Below, one piece after another: positions 36,794 to 44,144 of a stretch of 64,000 nucleotides of DNA. The notes under the pieces are model-generated. The model ran no database searches. It saw only the letters and a program-made list of their open reading frames with translations, and was not told where the DNA came from. The translations under genes and the position numbers were made by a program. Numbering within the stretch: position 1 is the first letter of the stretch; each line of letters opens with the position of its first letter. This DNA comes from Pseudohongiella sp. (GTDB lineage: Bacteria; Pseudomonadota; Gammaproteobacteria; Pseudomonadales; Pseudohongiellaceae): contig JAUSCD010000030.1 in NCBI GenBank assembly GCA_030651695.1, forward strand, positions 124,001 through 188,000, in the 5' to 3' direction.

Positions 36794-37561
36794 TCAATAA
36801 TATTCGTCGTATGGATTTTCATTTTCTAGCTTCGAAAAGCATTCTTTGCACATAGCTTTATAGTTCTCCCAACGTTTCATATCGCCAAAATCCACGTGCT
36901 TAAGATCTTCCTCAAATTCAAGTGCCTGGCATTTCTGACACTCTACAATCCGTTCAGCATGACCACACAGGTAACAGGTATCGGTACCATCGTAGATTAC
37001 GAATGTATACTTCTTACAAGCGGGGCACTCCCAAACCTCAGCGATTGGAATACCCTCTGCCATCATTCTTTCCGAAGCTCTATTCTCTAGTTCTTCAATA
37101 TAGCTATCCATGCTTAAAAGTTCCGAATGCAATTTAGATGGGAGCAGTGAGACTATATCTGAATCCAAGTGATCTCGACAAAAAGATGTGTAGAAACCTA
37201 CAAGGCTTACAAAATTTGACTTAACTTGCTCAACCGAAAGATCAAACTCAAAATGAACAATTTGATTCCGCAGATCAGACGCGGTCTTAATGCTCTTAAC
37301 ATCAGATTGCTTTAAATTGACTTTCGATATTTTATCAAGCCTTTCAATTGCCAGCCCTAGATCTACGGTGTTTCGTGGCTTATCTATATTCGAATAAACC
37401 AATATTTCATTGGTTCTTCTAAGGCGTTCTTTTAGACTTGTTTCAATGGCCTGTACTAAAAGAAGTACGGCGAACTTCCATTTATCACTATCTGACTCAG
37501 CCTGAATAGCCTTACTTACAGATTCGAGAAAGAAGCTTGTCGAGTTCTCTAGTAGGGTCAT
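36794..37561 (-). CDS. HEPN-like protein with C-terminal zinc ribbons (cassette gene)
   Basis: About 255 residues from ATG 37561; an earlier in-frame codon would read through the attC and is rejected. The N-terminal two-thirds is helical and contains SDLRNQIVHFEFD, an Rx4H motif typical of HEPN RNases. The C-terminal part has four CxxC pairs (CPACKKYT, CYLCGHAE, CQKCQA, CKECFS), suggesting two zinc ribbons that could bind nucleic acid. No known named family comes to mind. An RNase toxin or immune effector is inference. No antitoxin gene shares the cassette. Confidence 0.6.
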   Translation of the reverse strand: MTLLENSTSFFLESVSKAIQAESDSDKWKFAVLLLVQAIETSLKERLRRTNEILVYSNIDKPRNTVDLGLAIERLDKISKVNLKQSDVKSIKTASDLRNQIVHFEFDLSVEQVKSNFVSLVGFYTSFCRDHLDSDIVSLLPSKLHSELLSMDSYIEELENRASERMMAEGIPIAEVWECPACKKYTFVIYDGTDTCYLCGHAERIVECQKCQALEFEEDLKHVDFGDMKRWENYKAMCKECFSKLENENPYDEYY

Positions 37562-37591
37562 CTTAAAATTCGGCACATAAACCCCAAGGAA

Positions 37592-37667
37592 AGCTAACGC
37601 TCCCAACCGCGGTGGTGCGAAGCGACGTCCGGACATGCAGAGCCGCACTGCTTGCGTTTGTTAGGTA
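37592..37667 (-). repeat. attC site, short type
   Basis: Starts AAGCTAACGCTCCCAACCGC and ends GCTTGCGTTTGTTAGG. GCTAACGC and GCGTTTGTTAGG are the paired outer core sites. It ends six bases before the stop codon of the 180-residue cassette gene on its right. Confidence 0.78.
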
Positions 37668-37672
37668 GCAGC

Positions 37673-38215
37673 TTACACATTCCTGTGTACCCATCCTAGC
37701 TCAGCCTCGATTCTTCGTCGGTACGCTGTATCAATCTGTGCCGGTGTCCGACGGATATACCGCTCTGCATTGTCTCTTGCTGAACCGTTCAACGCTTTTA
37801 GATGCGAAATCACGTCTTCAACAGAAGGAGCTGTTTCATTCTCCAGAAACTTAGGAGGGAGGCCAGTCCGTATCACGGAGTCAATGCCGCGCCCTGCAGC
37901 CCATTCGGAAATCTCCGCAATGTTTGATGGACAATTTTCACTGCGCGACCAGGATGCGATGTGATTAATTTTGCATCCTTCTCTTTTGCGAAGTGATTCT
38001 TTTGACCTTTGAAGATTGTCCGAATCCATTAGTGTCCAGAGCGACCTTACTGGTAGTGCGCTCTCGTGGAGAACCAAAGTAATTCGGTTGTCTTTCGATT
38101 GCCTCAGATATTCGACACGAAGGAGCGGACCGTCCTCAAAACAATTACTACGAATTGGACGTTCTCTCGGATCCCAAATGAGCGACCCCCATCCTAAACA
38201 TGCAATCGTTGCCAC
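37673..38215 (-). CDS. hypothetical protein, possible gamma-glutamylcyclotransferase-like fold (cassette gene)
   Basis: A 180-residue soluble protein opening with ATIACLGWGSLIWDPRERP. The hydrophobic strand followed by GWGSLIW resembles the YGSL-type start of gamma-glutamylcyclotransferase-like proteins, although the usual Tyr is Trp and I do not see a convincing catalytic Glu. The tail NAERYIRRTPAQIDTAYRRR is helical and basic. It is one of many cassette proteins without assigned role. The stop is six bases from the attC. Confidence 0.5.
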   Translation of the reverse strand: MATIACLGWGSLIWDPRERPIRSNCFEDGPLLRVEYLRQSKDNRITLVLHESALPVRSLWTLMDSDNLQRSKESLRKREGCKINHIASWSRSENCPSNIAEISEWAAGRGIDSVIRTGLPPKFLENETAPSVEDVISHLKALNGSARDNAERYIRRTPAQIDTAYRRRIEAELGWVHRNV

Positions 38216-38230
38216 TGCACCTCCTGCTGA

Positions 38231-38308
38231 AATCTAATGTCCATGAAAACAGGCGCGGCTTGCAGCGTCCAGTGCCGAAGGCGCGTAGTTGTTCTGATTG
38301 TTAGCCAT
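38231..38308 (-). repeat. attC site, short type
   Basis: Starts AATCTAATGTCCATG and ends TTCTGATTGTTAGCC. The core TCTAATG is degenerate relative to GCCTAAC. The next gene's stop lies 133 bases to the right, so this cassette has an unusually long 3' stretch; I see no second gene in 38,309–38,440. Confidence 0.65.
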
Positions 38309-38440
38309 TTCGACTCTTGATTCCATGAACAATTATGATAGATACTTGTGCCAAGTTCGTCATAAGACGACAAACGCGCAACTCCTATACCTTCCTCATT
38401 TATGGAAGGTGACGGTCGAGGACCTACCCCCTGGGGCAAC

Positions 38441-39079
38441 TCAGGGGGTGGATAGGTCTACGATGCTCCTCTGTTGCTGAATCTTTCGATCTCTTTGTGC
38501 TCGAGCATCCTCTTCACGAAGAGGACGAATTCTTTCAAGCGCCTCACAGGCATACGGGTAGTTTGTGACTTTGAAGCTGCCATTCTTACCTTGAAGATTT
38601 TGGCGTATTTTCGCAGTCATCACCGTGTTGAGTAAAAGCAATAATTCGCGATCTTTAGATTCGAGGGCAATGCGGCCATAGTAATCTAGCAGTCTCATAC
38701 ACTGGTCACAGCCGGGCGATTGGATATCCCATTGCGTAATCAAATTAATCCCATCCAAAAAGAATTGTCGAGCAGTCGACTTTGACGTCTCATCCCGTTG
38801 CGAAATAAAGAATGCTTGCTGCTGCTTTGCCTGATGAAACGTGAAGAACACAACAATGATCAGTGATATAGACCCGGCGAACGCGGCGGTATGGCCACCA
38901 AAGAAGTCCCCAAACTGACCAAGCTCACTTAAAGTTAAGCCCCCGTTCGACAAACCAATGGATAAGTTCTTATACCCCAGAGCAACGAGATTTACGATTG
39001 GGATAAGTGCGAAAACTCCAACGAGTATAAATGCTGCAAGCATCCAACGCGGAGTTTCTTTTAGGTAGCGATAGTTCAT
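38441..39079 (-). CDS. two-TM AbiC-like membrane protein (cassette gene)
   Basis: A 212-residue protein with two membrane segments (MLAAFILVGVFALIPIVNLV and SISLIIVVFFTFHQ) separated by ELGQFGDFFGGHTAAFAG. This GQFGDFFGG loop is the mark of 'phage abortive infection' AbiC-like membrane proteins, which are also used as two-TM effectors in retron and other defence loci. The cytoplasmic tail is long, helical and charged. GAGGAT lies before ATG 39079. Membrane damage on infection is a plausible but unproven mode. Confidence 0.7.
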   Translation of the reverse strand: MNYRYLKETPRWMLAAFILVGVFALIPIVNLVALGYKNLSIGLSNGGLTLSELGQFGDFFGGHTAAFAGSISLIIVVFFTFHQAKQQQAFFISQRDETSKSTARQFFLDGINLITQWDIQSPGCDQCMRLLDYYGRIALESKDRELLLLLNTVMTAKIRQNLQGKNGSFKVTNYPYACEALERIRPLREEDARAQRDRKIQQQRSIVDLSTP

Positions 39080-39090
39080 AGATCCTCTGT

Positions 39091-39196
39091 GGCTAACGCC
39101 CCTGATCTGCCGCTAAAGTATGTTGGCGTGGCTTTCGCGTCTTGTGCAAAAGGCATGACGACATACCTTTGTCGCCCAGGATCGGTTTGTTAGGGT
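39091..39196 (-). repeat. attC site, long AAGTATGTTGG family
   Basis: Starts GGCTAACGCCCCTGATCTG, contains AAAGTATGTTGGCGTGGC and GCAAAAGGCATGACGACATAC, and ends ATCGGTTTGTTAGGG. AAGTATGT and ACATACCTT pair near the middle, and CTGATC pairs with GGATCG near the ends. GTTAGG overlaps the next gene's TAA stop. Confidence 0.88.
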
Positions 39197-39618
39197 TGTA
39201 GCGCCAATACAGCAATTCCTAGCCCTATCAGCGCAATAAATATACTTAATAAATTAAGCGACCTTGTCCTGTAAATTGCATTCCAACCACCATCGGTTAA
39301 TCGATAAACATGATTTTCACCTAGATCTTCAATATTTTGTAAGTTGAAGTCGACTGGAATATGTTCGGTGGGCACGGATTGATGGAGAATCTCTACCCAT
39401 CCCCTCATAAGACAAGTCTGAATATTTTCTTCATTTTGAGGAGTGTGAGGCATTGCATACTCAATTACCCAGTGATTTTCTGGCTGGATAACCATGCCAA
39501 CTCGCTGCTTTGAAAGCGCCTTTAATGTTTTGTATATGGAACGCTCTCTGCTCATAAGAACCCGCTGCTTTAAAGTGTCTACATCAAAGAAAGTTATCGA
39601 CGCGGGGGGTGCCATCAT
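39190..39618 (-). CDS. hypothetical tail-anchored protein (cassette gene, second of two)
   Basis: A 142-residue protein with a soluble N-terminal part (FFDVDTLKQRVLMSRERSIY) and one C-terminal membrane segment (LLSIFIALIGLGIAVLAL), so it is probably tail-anchored in the inner membrane. No family recognised. Its start overlaps the 3' end of the upstream gene by 35 bases, which suggests coupled translation; a later start is possible. The TAA stop lies in the attC core. Confidence 0.55.
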   Translation of the reverse strand: MMAPPASITFFDVDTLKQRVLMSRERSIYKTLKALSKQRVGMVIQPENHWVIEYAMPHTPQNEENIQTCLMRGWVEILHQSVPTEHIPVDFNLQNIEDLGENHVYRLTDGGWNAIYRTRSLNLLSIFIALIGLGIAVLALQP

Positions 39619-39916
39619 TCAAAACACCCCACAAATCTTCTTTATCTCCAGTGGATAAGTAAATTTTCTCGTGGGCACTACAGATATAGCGCACTCTGTC
39701 TTCTGTCAGATTATTCCAGCTGGCAATGGACGTAGTTGATCTGAAATTTTTACCAGGCTCCATGGTCGTATTGCTGCTGAGCCATTTATATACACGCTTT
39801 GAATCAGCAAAAAATACTACTTTCGAGTGTAAATATTGCACGGCACAAACGGCAAGGCCGGCGAAAGCCCCGCCGACAGCGCCAACAATTATTCCCTCAG
39901 ATATTTGCGCTTCCAT
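39584..39916 (-). CDS. hypothetical N-terminally anchored protein (cassette gene, first of two)
   Basis: A 110-residue protein with one N-terminal membrane segment (GIIVGAVGGAFAGLAVCAVQ) and a soluble remainder (KRVYKWLSSNTTMEPGKNF, then WNNLTEDRVRYICSAHEKI) that looks like a small winged-helix or similar domain. Not recognised. It overlaps the next gene by 35 bases in another frame. The pair, one anchored at each terminus, may form a complex; that is inference. Confidence 0.5.
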   Translation of the reverse strand: MEAQISEGIIVGAVGGAFAGLAVCAVQYLHSKVVFFADSKRVYKWLSSNTTMEPGKNFRSTTSIASWNNLTEDRVRYICSAHEKIYLSTGDKEDLWGVLNDGTPRVDNFL

Positions 39917-39934
39917 TAATACTTAACTCCTATG

Positions 39935-40037
39935 ACCTTACGCCCATGTTCAAGCGCCAAAGTATGTTGGCTTGGCTTTTGCGCTTGCAAAAGGCATGAC
40001 AGCATACTTTGGTCGGCTTGGAGCTGTTTGTAATGCG
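39935..40037 (-). repeat. attC site, long family, degenerate core
   Basis: The middle matches the family well (CCAAAGTATGTTGGCTTGGC, GCAAAAGGCATGACAGCATA, CTTTGGTCGGCTTGGAGC). The outer cores are poor: CCTTACGCCC on one side and GTTTGTAATGC on the other, instead of GCCTAAC and GTTAGGC. Confidence 0.72.
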
Positions 40038-40047
40038 TCAACATCGC

Positions 40048-40902
40048 TTAACCCCATCCATTGATGAGACGCTCAAAATCACTTTCTCCGATTATTCGAA
40101 TTGCTTGGCCTTTTGCCATCAGTTCTTCCGCTTTTCTATGTTTTGAGGTCTTTTCAGCGCCGCCCAAAACTCTAATATCTTGATCGCCAACTACAAGAAG
40201 AGATGTATGCTTAGTAACCCCAGCGCCTACTTCACAGCCGGCAAATGCAGCAAGCTTCGCGGCTTCTTGGCGAGGTATAGAGAGAGCTCCAGTAAATACC
40301 ACAACATTTCCAAACAACGAGCCTTCTGTATTTGCTTCTAACGTGGTGTATGATCTTGCTGTAGACGAAGATTCTAATGACTGCGTACACCATTCAAGAG
40401 CACTTTTTCCACTAGCTTGAATCGCCAGTAGAAGTATCTCACCTGCAACGCGTGCATCTTCCTCAGCATCGTGGTGCTTAAATTTTAGACCAAAGTGCTT
40501 TGATAGATTGGCGAGACCAAATCCGGATTTTGAAAACTCAGTCCAAGTGCGCCTAACGACTCGTGCAGTATCTAACCACTGGCACTCTATTGGTTCTGCC
40601 CCGCTTTTCTGACACGCCCTTCGGATTGCAGTTCTGTCAAAAGGAGTATGACTAGCAACAATCTGATTTGAATAATTTGATTTAATTCGTTCATGAATAT
40701 CAGTCCATCTTGGGGCAGACGATACCATTGCTGCAGATATTCCATGAACTGACACGTTGAAATCGTCAAAGTAGTCGGTTGGATTTACCAGCGATGACCA
40801 AGACTCTAAGAATTTTCCTTGAAAAAACACTGCGGCCCCGACCTGGCAAATACTTCCAAGGTCTGGATTGGCCGTTTCTACATCAATTACTACGAAATCC
40901 AT
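40048..40902 (-). CDS. DEDDh exonuclease with C-terminal BRCT domain (cassette gene)
   Basis: About 284 residues from ATG 40902; a codon six residues earlier is in the attC. The exonuclease part shows FVVIDVETANPD (first Asp/Glu), ASHTPFDRTAIRRA (second Asp) and HHDAEEDARVAGEI (His and last Asp), the DnaQ-type set. From about residue 205 a BRCT domain follows: GNVVVFTGALSIPRQEAAKL then VTKHTSLLVVGDQD. This fusion is known in DNA polymerase III epsilon-like proteins. It would trim 3' ends of DNA; whether it repairs or attacks DNA is unknown. Confidence 0.85.
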   Translation of the reverse strand: MDFVVIDVETANPDLGSICQVGAAVFFQGKFLESWSSLVNPTDYFDDFNVSVHGISAAMVSSAPRWTDIHERIKSNYSNQIVASHTPFDRTAIRRACQKSGAEPIECQWLDTARVVRRTWTEFSKSGFGLANLSKHFGLKFKHHDAEEDARVAGEILLLAIQASGKSALEWCTQSLESSSTARSYTTLEANTEGSLFGNVVVFTGALSIPRQEAAKLAAFAGCEVGAGVTKHTSLLVVGDQDIRVLGGAEKTSKHRKAEELMAKGQAIRIIGESDFERLINGWG

Positions 40903-40916
40903 TCTTGCTCCTTGAC

Positions 40917-41022
40917 GCATGGCGCTCCTGATCTGGCGCAGAAGTATGTTGGTGTGGCTTTTGCGCCTTTTGCAAAAGACATGACGACATACTTTTGTCG
41001 CTCAGAATTGGTTTTTTAGGCG
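40917..41022 (-). repeat. attC site, long family
   Basis: Contains CTCCTGATCTGGCGCAGAAG, TATGTTGGTGTGGCTTTTGC, GCAAAAGACATGACGACATA and TCAGAATTGGTTTTTTAGGC. One outer core has become GACGCATGGCG and the other TTTTTTAGGC. The next gene's TAA stop lies in the latter. Confidence 0.85.
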
Positions 41023-41951
41023 ATGGCACTATGTAGATACTCTATAAAGTTTTCTTTTCGCCATGACTTGGCCTTGTAGTCAAACAAATATAGAGCCCAA
41101 TTTTCATCATCAAGGGAAAAAACAGATTCTTTACCATAGACCTCGATGATCGCAGTAACATTAAAAAGCCTGACGTAACATATGTTTTTGCAAAGCATTA
41201 CGCAGTGGCAATTATCCGGCGAAGTGACAAATACGAAAGGGTCTGGCTGAGGGAAAATTGATCCCGAAATCTTTGATTTTGTATCACGACTGTAGATGGT
41301 CTCTCTAAGTCGTGCGTATTCCGAATCCTCGAGAACATCCTCTCCATGGTGATGGAAAGCTATTTCATAGGCAATCTTCATCATCAAAAGCGTTAGGTGA
41401 TTGAGATCTATGCTTTCACGATAGCCGATGGTGGGTTGAGAAGACTTTACCTCATACTCTTTAGGTAGCGACTCCAATGAGTTACGAACTAATGTATCAA
41501 CCTCTTCCTTAGACATATTTGGCCACTCACTTCTTGCTATTCTGCGAATCTTAGCTTCGATTATTTCAGGAATTTTGTCTTTGTCCTTTGCGTCTACTTT
41601 TAGATCTACTTGAACGTCGCCTGACTCCAGCCTGCGCTCTTCCACGCTAGTAGTCATATACGGTCTGAACTCAGAATCAACCCTTATCTTTGAACCGTCT
41701 TTTGCAGTGCCTACATTCGGGAATGCATTGATTGGATTATCTGATTTACCTTGAATGCCATACAAATGCCGAGGCAATCTAAAAATTACAGAGCGAGAGA
41801 TTGGTCCTTCAAAGTCGCTTCCCATATTGTCATTGCATCTTTTGCATACATTTTTGATTAAAAGCGAACCGCCTGCAAACTCAGGGACAACGTGTTCATC
41901 TGTTGGCGGGCGATCTTCTCTGCAGAAGATACAATTTATGGTCATACACAT
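41016..41951 (-). CDS. HNH endonuclease-like protein (cassette gene)
   Basis: About 311 residues from ATG 41951 (or 41945); the frame is open further upstream but only through the attC. The N-terminal nuclease part reads TINCIFCREDRPPTDEHVVP then EFAGGSLLIKNVCKRCNDNM: two CxxC zinc pairs around EHVVP, the HNH-type core. The C-terminal 200 residues are a helical domain without assignment. HNH proteins of this type occur in restriction-like defence and as homing nucleases. Stop codon in the attC. Confidence 0.7.
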   Translation of the reverse strand: MCMTINCIFCREDRPPTDEHVVPEFAGGSLLIKNVCKRCNDNMGSDFEGPISRSVIFRLPRHLYGIQGKSDNPINAFPNVGTAKDGSKIRVDSEFRPYMTTSVEERRLESGDVQVDLKVDAKDKDKIPEIIEAKIRRIARSEWPNMSKEEVDTLVRNSLESLPKEYEVKSSQPTIGYRESIDLNHLTLLMMKIAYEIAFHHHGEDVLEDSEYARLRETIYSRDTKSKISGSIFPQPDPFVFVTSPDNCHCVMLCKNICYVRLFNVTAIIEVYGKESVFSLDDENWALYLFDYKAKSWRKENFIEYLHSAIA

Positions 41952-41964
41952 AACTATCTCCGTC

Positions 41965-42042
41965 GCCTGACGCTGCCAACACGCGCGGCTTTGTAGTGAA
42001 GCCGCAACGTAGAAGCTGTCGCTGTGTTTGGCTTTGTTATGC
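41965..42042 (-). repeat. attC site, short type
   Basis: Starts GCCTGACGCTGCCAACACGC, contains GGCTTTGTAGTGAAGCCGC (itself a hairpin), and ends GTTTGGCTTTGTTATGC. GTTATGC overlaps the stop of the next gene. This layout is common among mobile integron cassettes. Confidence 0.82.
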
Positions 42043-42816
42043 ATTTTTTCCTAGGACTGCCATAACAATTCCCTCAACATATTCACTTGAAAAGCATTTC
42101 TTTTGTCTGACGAACCCAGCCGCAAATTCAATATTGGTTCCATCCAGACACAGTGCAACATCATCGCCTGACAGAGAATATTCTATGTCATTGTCTGGAA
42201 AGGACGTTTTCAATATTTGCTCCAATTCTTTCAGCCGATCATGTACAAGCTTTCTTCGGCGTTTGTCGATCTTCAACCTAATTCGATCTACCTTCTTACA
42301 AAATTCTTTCTGTCTTTCATACCACTCCTGCCCATATTGATTTTTTAATACGGAAAAGATCTTCTGCTTCGTATGGTTGTGTTTTTGTTGATTAATGGTG
42401 GACAAACAAAGAACAATATTTTTTGGCCAAGAACTACCACCATTTGTTACAGGTACTACGTGATCAATTGCATAATTTTTGGGGTCATTTACTAACTCCA
42501 TCCCCGTGTAGTAACAAAGACCTTCTTGTGCCTCGAACAGGTCTTCAATGTCATTCTTATCGTAAACGCCAGAGGAAAGAATTTGCAGACTGCTCTTTCT
42601 AGATTCACTTCGATTTCTATTCTTCTCCCAAGACTTGAATTTCGAATATACTTTATCGGCATTTTCGCGCGACGATACCGAAAACCCGACATATCCGTTG
42701 GCTGTCTCCGTAATATGGACTACCTCCAGAAATTCATTTTTTATCAATTCAGGAAGGATATCCAAATCGGATTTCAATATTTGCCCTGTTATTTCATCTC
42801 CGATCATTAACCACAT
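42037..42816 (-). CDS. HNH endonuclease (cassette gene)
   Basis: A 259-residue protein. The HNH core is GLCYYTGMELVNDPKNYAID then HVVPVTNGGSSWPKNIVLC: the CxxTG/DHxxP…N…LC layout of HNH nucleases, with one Cys of the first pair replaced by Tyr-Thr. Before it is a charged helical domain and after it a basic helix-rich stretch (KKVDRIRLKIDKRRRKLVHD). The active residues appear intact. It would cut DNA in a metal-dependent way. It directly neighbours another HNH cassette. Confidence 0.75.
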   Translation of the reverse strand: MWLMIGDEITGQILKSDLDILPELIKNEFLEVVHITETANGYVGFSVSSRENADKVYSKFKSWEKNRNRSESRKSSLQILSSGVYDKNDIEDLFEAQEGLCYYTGMELVNDPKNYAIDHVVPVTNGGSSWPKNIVLCLSTINQQKHNHTKQKIFSVLKNQYGQEWYERQKEFCKKVDRIRLKIDKRRRKLVHDRLKELEQILKTSFPDNDIEYSLSGDDVALCLDGTNIEFAAGFVRQKKCFSSEYVEGIVMAVLGKNA

Positions 42817-42830
42817 GGCATGTCTCTACA

Positions 42831-42938
42831 CTGCATAAGGCCGCTGTTCGGCGGCGAAGTTGCGGTGGCGCAGCTTTTGCGCCTTTTGCAAAAGGTGTGA
42901 CACGGTAACTTTGTCCGTTTGGAGCGCTTTGTTAGGGC
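42831..42938 (-). repeat. attC site, long family
   Basis: Contains GGCGGCGAAGTTGCGGTGGC, GCAGCTTTTGCGCCTTTTGC and AAAAGGTGTGACACGGTAAC, ending GGAGCGCTTTGTTAGGG. GAAGTTGC and GGTAACTTTG pair. GTTAGGG overlaps the stop codon of the next gene. Confidence 0.85.
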
Positions 42939-43321
42939 TCGACAAACAATGCATCAACTAGTGCCTGAGAGATAGCGAATTTGCCCATATCCTCCTCACG
43001 GTTGATGCGGAGATCGGCAAGCTTCTCCCGCGGTACTAGATAGACTTTGGTTTGATCCAGAAGTAGTTCAGTCCCATAGCCATGGAGCTTGACTAGCGCG
43101 ACTAGGTGATACTTATTTGGAAGAGCTAGCGGTCTAGGAAACTCATTTGTGCATGTCTTGACCTGAATTGTCTTAATCGCATCGCCCTTAAGTGCAATCA
43201 AATCATTTCCACTATCTTTGATTGGGGCAGCTGCTTGGACGCCGTACTGGAGCAGGCGGGTCTGCACGAGCAATTCGCCTATTGTTCCTTTAGCCATGCT
43301 TTCAGAGATCGGATTAGCCAC
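42932..43321 (-). CDS. PD-(D/E)xK nuclease-like protein (cassette gene)
   Basis: A 129-residue protein. MAKGTIGELLVQTRLLQYG provides a helix with the conserved Glu, and DSGNDLIALKGDAIKTIQVK has the Asp and the QxK of a PD-(D/E)xK core. The remainder (YLVPREKLADL) is as in small DUF4365-like or Holliday-junction-resolvase-like folds. The start is GTG 43321 with AAGGA upstream; ATG 43297 is an alternative. It shares its cassette with the next gene. Stop in the attC. Confidence 0.65.
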   Translation of the reverse strand: MANPISESMAKGTIGELLVQTRLLQYGVQAAAPIKDSGNDLIALKGDAIKTIQVKTCTNEFPRPLALPNKYHLVALVKLHGYGTELLLDQTKVYLVPREKLADLRINREEDMGKFAISQALVDALFVEP

Positions 43322-43353
43322 GAATTAAGTCCTTGGAATCTTGCTGCGACAGA

Positions 43354-44061
43354 TCATAAAATCGATTGCCACTCGGCAAGCAAGGCGGTCTCTTGCTCCA
43401 AACTCGCCCTGAGGTGCCACTGAGCATTATGTGGGCAACTACAAGCCCAACAGGCGTCTTCACGCCACCGGCGCGCTCCGTCGAAGAGCTTTCGACCATC
43501 TTGGTATTTCTCAATCTCATTCTGACTGCGAGGCCACCACGCCCCACACTCACCGCAGTTGCCTATGGCATGAAGACATCCATATCTATGCTGCAGTGGG
43601 GCCTCATACTCGAAAGCCTTATAGAACGGATCGCTTGTGTAAAGCATGTCCTTAACATTATCAAAGGTTTTGACTCTGAAGCCCCTTGCATGGGTGCTAG
43701 CAGACTGAAAGTAACCGTAGTTGCAACGAAGAGCTAAGACGACTTCAATGTCTTTGAGACTAAACGCAGAACGGAAACGTTCTAGCGATAAAAGAACATG
43801 TGCTCGATTCACGCTCCCACGGAGCACATTGGCTCTAGGGAGTGGCTCGGGCAGCTTCCGGCATGCCGCACATAGAAACGACACGGTCCCCGGTGCGACC
43901 ACGAGCGCATTGCCGAAAAGCGTGAAGTCCGAAATCGGACAACGGCAATGTGTACATGCGCCCTCTAGGAAGGAACTGAGAGCGGCAGGCGAAAATATCC
44001 CAAGCCCCTTCCTGGTCAGAGCTTTGGCCTTGCGATTATGAAAGATGTTCAATATTTGCAT
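43354..44061 (-). CDS. hypothetical cysteine-rich protein (same cassette)
   Basis: A 235-residue protein with four Cys clusters (ACTHCRCPISD, FLCAACRKL, NCGECGAWW, CWACSCPHNAQW), so it probably binds two or more zinc ions. The middle is helical (RAHVLLSLERFRSAFSLKDI). I do not recognise it. It ends 32 bases before the PD-(D/E)xK-like gene with no attC between, so both sit in one cassette and may work together, for example as a DNA-binding partner of the nuclease. That is inference. Confidence 0.5.
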   Translation of the reverse strand: MQILNIFHNRKAKALTRKGLGIFSPAALSSFLEGACTHCRCPISDFTLFGNALVVAPGTVSFLCAACRKLPEPLPRANVLRGSVNRAHVLLSLERFRSAFSLKDIEVVLALRCNYGYFQSASTHARGFRVKTFDNVKDMLYTSDPFYKAFEYEAPLQHRYGCLHAIGNCGECGAWWPRSQNEIEKYQDGRKLFDGARRWREDACWACSCPHNAQWHLRASLEQETALLAEWQSIL

Positions 44062-44064
44062 GTG

Positions 44065-44144
44065 TAACCTAGCGTTATGACCGGAGCTGATTCGCCCAAA
44101 CAGTCTATTTATGAAGCCTTCGGCCTCATAATATTTGTTAGCAG
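44065..44144 (-). repeat. possible degenerate attC at the right edge of the array
   Basis: GTAACCTAGCG on the left and ATATTTGTTAGCAGG on the right, with an inner hairpin ATGAAGCCTTCGGCCTCAT. Outer arms do not pair well. GTTAGC overlaps the TAA of a 61-codon frame, the pattern seen in real cassettes here. Confidence 0.35.

Noticed and set aside
37562-37648. Longer N-terminus of the HEPN/zinc-ribbon gene
   Set aside because: The extra 29 codons run through the attC site at 37,592–37,667, which explains the open frame without coding.
38194-38439. 81-codon minus-strand frame between two cassettes
   Set aside because: It crosses the attC at 38,231–38,308 and shows no protein-like features or ribosome site.
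41952-42044. Longer N-terminus of the first HNH gene, overlapping the next gene
   Set aside because: It would read through the attC at 41,965–42,042; the HNH motif starts right after ATG 41951/41945.
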